Shown piece after piece: positions 59,538 through 64,000 of a DNA stretch of 64,000 nt. The notes under the pieces were generated by a model. The model saw nothing but the letters and a program-made list of their open reading frames with translations, had not been told where the DNA came from and did not search any database. The stretch comes from Montifringilla adamsi (lineage: Eukaryota; Chordata; Aves; Passeriformes; Passeridae): NCBI GenBank assembly GCA_017590115.1, contig JAGGNK010015114.1, positions 2,363,307-2,427,306 on the forward strand, read 5' to 3'. Position 1 is the stretch's first letter. Each line of letters begins with the position of its first letter. A program made the position numbers and the translations under genes.

Positions 59538-60994
59538 ATATAGTATAGAATAATATAGTATAATAAAGTAATTAATTAGTCTTCTGATAACAATGGAGTC
59601 CTCCTCATTATTCCTCCTTGCCACACGGGTGCCCTGAATCTGATACAGGCTCAAAACTTAAAAAGGGTGTAAAGGAAAATTTATTAACAGCAACTAAAAG
59701 AAAGAGTAATAAGAATCAGAACAAAACCTTCAGAACACTTCTCCTCCGCCCACAACCTTTTCTTTCCCACTGACAATGTAAAGACACAAAACCTAAAATT
59801 TCAGTCAGTTTACCACCTCTAGAATAGTCTTTCTTCAGTTCACTTAGGGAGAGAAGTCCCTCTTGTTAATGTTATGGAGACTTCTCCACAAGAAAAAACT
59901 AGTTCTCTCATGGCTGTCTCATGAATAGCAGCCACCCAGGGAAATCAGCAACCGTGAAGTCCCTCCCATTTTCCACAAGGTTTTTCCCACAGCTGTGTTT
60001 ATGGGCCATGTCAGCTTATGGGGTACTGTTTTAAAGATGAGCTGTTCAAAGGCAAAAGTTCTCATTATCTGTCTCTAAAATTATCTTCATTTCTGGGAAC
60101 AGAGATCTTCTCTTCCTGGGAACATAGGACCACTCTTTTCTCCTCTGTTCGAACTTCTCATTGAATCACAGCTACTTTAAATTCTGCTTACTTCGGCATG
60201 GAGGCCTTTGCTCGATATCAAATTGAACCCTTCATCTCCCCATGGCTTTCATATGTTACAGGAAAAAAAAATAGTCTTTCTCCATAGCTGTTACAAGAGG
60301 ATTTCAGCTTCATGATTGAGCCATCTCCTCATCCCCACCCCATCTAGGACTTGACTTCTTTTTCACTGACTTCGATGTCTTCATGTTGCTCCTTTACATG
60401 CTTGCATCTTGTTCCTTTCTCTCATTCGAGGGAGGCTTGAAGCACTGAAAGAGTTAACATCTTGCTCGGGGCCTGCAGATGGTCACTCAGTGCTTGTGGC
60501 AGGAACTGCGGCTGGGGCTGTGTCATGGGGGCTGCATGGCTGGTCTTTGGTTTTTGCTGCGTTTGATTCCAGTATCAGGGCCACTCTGCACGGGCTGCAG
60601 GGCTGCCTCTGGTCTCAGCCGCATGATCCCGTGTGGTGGCCGCGCTGTGGGGAGGGGACCTGGTGACAAGATGTTAACAGCTGTGGCCCAGCCCTGCTTA
60701 GGCCAGGGGCCCGCAGCCTCCCTGCCCCTGCCTGGCCACTGCTGGGACCCGCCTGGCCAGGACAGGGCTTGGCAGAGAGGGGCCAGAGAGGGGCCCAGTC
60801 CCCTGAGAGAGCCTGCTTGGCCCGGCCCAGCTGAGACAAGGGCAAGGCTGGGCCGGCCTTGGTACCCGTTCCCAGGCAGGAAAAAAAAAGAGGAAGTTCT
60901 CAGGTTTCTTTCATCTACAACACATGCTTTCCACTGGCTGGAAGCTTTGCATCACTTCCCTAAAAGTCTCCCATGCAAAACCATGACATACCTA

Positions 60995-63900
60995 GACAAA
61001 CTAAGGAGCAAAGAGTGGTTGTCTACCTCCCACAGCTAAAACTTAAATACAACATTTTGGAAGCAGTTTTAAAATCTCAATAACTATCTCCACTACAAAA
61101 ACTTTAGTTAAAAGTATTTTTCTCATAGCACATCTTATTGAAACAGGAGGATTTCCATCATGAAGTGTGGCAGGAGTGTAGCATGAAGTGGTATTAGCTT
61201 AGATTTGAGTCACCTCTCGGAGACGTCATTTCATTGATTTCAACTAAATTACTTCTGATTTGTGCTATTATAATAAAGAAAAAATAAAAGAGAAAAGGGA
61301 AGTTTTCATCTTGATTTTGCACCAAAGAACTCAACAGTATTTATACCAGTGACTGCAGTGAGTGCCAGATTCAACTCAGCATCTGAAGAACATAATTTTT
61401 AGAAGGTGTAGTAAAATGCTATTTGCACCTCCCAGGAAGGAATGACCCAGATGGCCAGTTTCTGCTAAATTTTTTTGCTGTCCTCTACTTGGACTGAAAA
61501 CATTAATGATGAAGGGTAAGTTTTAAAAAAGAAAAAAGTTATTTTGGAAATGTCTCTCCCACTGAGCACATGTAGAGTGGAAGTGCTGATTTGGTTCCTT
61601 TACTAGGCACTAAGACCTGTGTGGGACTTGCCTCTGAAAACACTACATGGTAGTTTTGCTTTTATTGCCTACTAGGAGAGTAATTTCATAAGTGAGAGTG
61701 ACTTGGCTAAGTACCAGTGATGAACCCTAAAATCCATGTAGTGAAAAGCAGAGACTAGGTAATAGTGCCAGAAACAGTTACTAGGCTTGTTCTCAGATGT
61801 GACTGTGGCTGAAACAAGAGCCTACTCTTCATTTGGCTGCTGACAATGAAACTGTTAAATCTGGAGCTATTTTGCATGTAGGAATATCAATTTTCCCCCA
61901 ATAAATAGAGGAAAAACCAGCATTTAAACAATAATTTTAAAAATTGAATTACTTGAATTCTTAACAATTTCCTATGGCTAATGGTTCTTGCTTTCACTTC
62001 ACACCATTAATTTTGGAAGTCATTGTTAATCTCCAAGAAAAGCATTGAGCTTTGATTATTACTGCTTAATTACATGGAAAAATAGACAGACTGTCAATAT
62101 TAATTTGCTTTACAACAACCCAACTAATTTATCTTCAATTCTCAGCCCATTCTACAGCTGTCATTTTATGCCAGGTAATGATCAAAAAATTTATTAATTT
62201 AAACAAAACTTTTTACTAGGGAGATAGGAAATCCTTATTTGAGCTCATGAACACACGTATTTTACTACCCAACTCCTATTGTATTTTGTTTACCATATGT
62301 GAGCCCCCAAGGTAAAGCCATTGCAAGCTTTACCTTGACATTTCTATGTAAATTGCTTGAACTTACTTGTGGAAATCTCATAAGACAGGTTCTGTCTTTC
62401 AGGGAAATGGGAGAATGTTCTAAAGACTCAAAAGACAAATTTAAAATCAAGGTCATGAGAGTAAAGGTGGACTTAAATATTTAAATCAGAGAAGTCTAAT
62501 TTCTCAGACAAACAGGGAACCCTTTACATCTTTACACGCTTGTTTGGAAGTCTCTGCTACCCCCTTAGACCTTTAGCTCTCCACAAGCCTTCAGGGTAAA
62601 GCTTGGTGAAAGTGTCCTGTTTTGTTACTCAGGAAAAAAATCTTTTCATTACTTTCCACAGCTAGTCACTGAACCACTAAGGGGCAAAAAAATTTCTGAA
62701 TTACGAGAATACAAGGCAGTTTTTGCATTTACTTGTCAGCCAGAACATAGTAAATTTTTTTTTTTGCATGCCATATCTGCAATAAGGTCTTCTTTTGCTC
62801 CTTCAGAACTTTGAATAGGCAAGATGCGAGGCTTGAAATACTCAAAATCTCTATATTTAAAGAACTCTCCTGCCTAAACACATGAAGTGGAAAAGGAAGG
62901 GGGAAACAGAACATACTCAATTGCATTGAGCTGGATTTCTTCTACAGTATCAGTAGCAAGGCTCCCATTAGCAAGGCTCCCAATAAAATTAAGCATGGGC
63001 ATTCATACTATGGAGGGAGAGCAGGAGGGCATTAAATCAAAGTCCTCACAAGAGTCAGAATCGGTTTTTACACCATTTGTGTTTTACATATAATCTGAAT
63101 CATAGAAAAATGTACTGAAAAAGACTTCTGGAGACTCCATCATTGATTCAGTATCAAATAAATTGACATCACTAGATACTCATCTGCCATGCTCCTCAAA
63201 CCCCTAAGGGCTCACACAACTTACCCAGATAACCTTACACCCTTTTAAATCTACCACTGAAATGAAGGCATTTTGGTATTTCCTAACTGAAACAAACTGA
63301 GTAGCACCACAAGTCCAGTGCCTTGCTCCTCAGCCTAGCAGTAGCACAGCAAATTCTGTCTCCAACAACCACTTAAGTATCAATAAGCTGCCTCCTCAAT
63401 CCCCTTCATCCCCTTCTCTTTAACAGAAACCAGGCCCATTTGTTTATCCTTCATAGGTCATGTTCTCTAAAATTCTTACTATTTCCCAGCTGTCATTGCA
63501 TTTGAACCATCTCTCAATATGTCAAGACTGATTTGTCAGCCTTAGTGATGGCTGTGAGACTGTCCTGGTGAGACATCATGGACATGCTGTCCCACAGATT
63601 GCTGCTTTGGGCATTGATCTTCCAAGAGAAGCAACTGAACAACATTCTCCTTGAAGCCAGACAATGTTTATACCTGAGTGGCTGACACAACAACTCACTT
63701 TAACATACAATAATGTTATTAATTTATTATATGTTAATTCTTGCTTTGAAAATAAGATAAAATGAGGAATGCTACTGATGAAAGCTCTGCAGTGGAAGAT
63801 GACAGATGTTCTGCAGATTACTAATTACTTTCTTTTTAATGAAAATATTCCTCTTATTTTTTTGAGGTTACTTTCTTCAAATGGGGAGAAATTGCTTTTT

Positions 63901-64000
63901 CCTGTGATTGCTTTTTGTTCTCATATGAAGTACACTTTCCTCCCTCTCATTACTGAAAAGCACATTCAGTTGTATTTCCACTTTAACTTCCTTCAGAGGA
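60995..64000. other. AT-rich non-coding sequence
   Basis: No gene or recognised repeat. A T-run lies at 62,756-62,765. The sequence resembles the left end of the window in texture. Confidence 0.6.

Larger units (their letters stand above)
58182..59647 (+). mobile_element. LTR, family alpha, inserted in the gamma LTR and itself split twice
   Basis: Begins TGTAGCCACATTTCTC and ends CTGATACA. GGCT follows and precedes it (58,178-58,181 and 59,648-59,651); counted with the terminal CA the repeat is CAGGCT. Pieces 58,182-58,355, 58,751-58,891 and 59,538-59,647 follow the block order of the reverse of 9,961-10,378, including GGAGATTGTTTA.CCAAAGTGAT, TTCCTTGGCCA and AATAAAG.AATT near the end. Removing the two inserts leaves about 411 bp, against 418 bp for the intact relative. 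Confidence 0.88.
58102..60988 (-). mobile_element. LTR, family gamma, outermost layer of a four-element nest
   Basis: The plus-strand ends are TGGTGGGTTC and CCATGACA, with a perfect 6-bp duplication TACCTA (58,096-58,101 and 60,989-60,994). The LTR is split. Its left piece, 58,102-58,181, ends ...TAGGACTAGGAGAAAGGC, and the body resumes at 59,648 with CTCAAAACTTAAAAAGGG. The intact copy at 52,567 shows exactly this join (TTAGGATTAGGAGAAGAGC then CTCAAATTTTAAAGGG). Minus-strand AATAAA is at plus 59,680-59,685. Without the insert it is about 1.42 kb. Confidence 0.92.

Noticed and set aside
59076..59654. 192-codon minus-strand frame
   Set aside because: Runs through an LTR (58,892-59,537) and its flank; no domain, proline-rich low-information sequence.
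60479..61039. 186-codon plus-strand frame
   Set aside because: Lies antisense in the GC-rich part of the gamma LTR and runs past its end; not conserved in the other two gamma copies.
1..64000. CRISPR arrays, tRNA, rRNA, operons
   Set aside because: None seen; the sequence has eukaryotic non-coding and retroviral texture throughout.

Overview
The window looks like vertebrate, most probably avian (songbird-like), nuclear DNA. It is AT-rich and non-coding over most of its length. It carries 3' ends of CR1-type LINEs in antisense (27.0 kb, 31.0 kb) and many LTRs of endogenous retroviruses. There is no bacterial or organellar gene organisation, and I identified no complete host protein gene by name. 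This species-level assignment is inference.

Layout. 1-38.3 kb is mostly single-copy-looking sequence with three solo LTRs or LTR-like repeats (9,961-10,378; 19,785-20,127; 26,485-26,918), two CR1 fragments, several hairpins and palindromes, a 190-bp purine tract, and a few weak host-exon candidates. The best of these is on the minus strand at 34,693-34,814. 38.3-54.0 kb is a retroviral cluster. It is built on an old ERV-L-like (class III-like) provirus in plus orientation, 39,403-52,374, with 5' LTR, a lysine-type primer binding site, and decayed gag, protease, RT, RNase H and a truncated integrase. This provirus has been invaded by (a) a minus-strand solo LTR with a 6-bp target duplication, whose left junction was later tandemly duplicated, (b) a class II (betaretrovirus/ERVK-like) element, 43,980-49,506, lacking its 5' LTR and its RT/RNase H, and (c) a fragment of a 1.4-1.6 kb LTR. 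A full copy of that LTR follows at 52,477-54,036.

56.2-61.0 kb holds another solo LTR (56,247-56,867) and a four-layer nest of LTRs. A long minus-strand LTR (58,102-60,988) was split by a plus-strand LTR (58,182-59,647), which was itself split twice (58,356-58,750 and 58,892-59,537). Removing the inserts brings each host LTR back close to the length of its intact relative elsewhere in the window. The ends (61-64 kb and 1-9.9 kb) look featureless.

All retroviral genes seen here are broken by stops, frameshifts, deletions or lost catalytic residues. The only continuous retroviral frames of note are a 108-codon internally deleted env remnant (48,276-48,602) and a 192-codon frame inside the ERV-L LTR (39,485-40,063). 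I found no CRISPR array, operon, rRNA or tRNA. Target-site duplications, repeat alignments and percent differences were made by eye.
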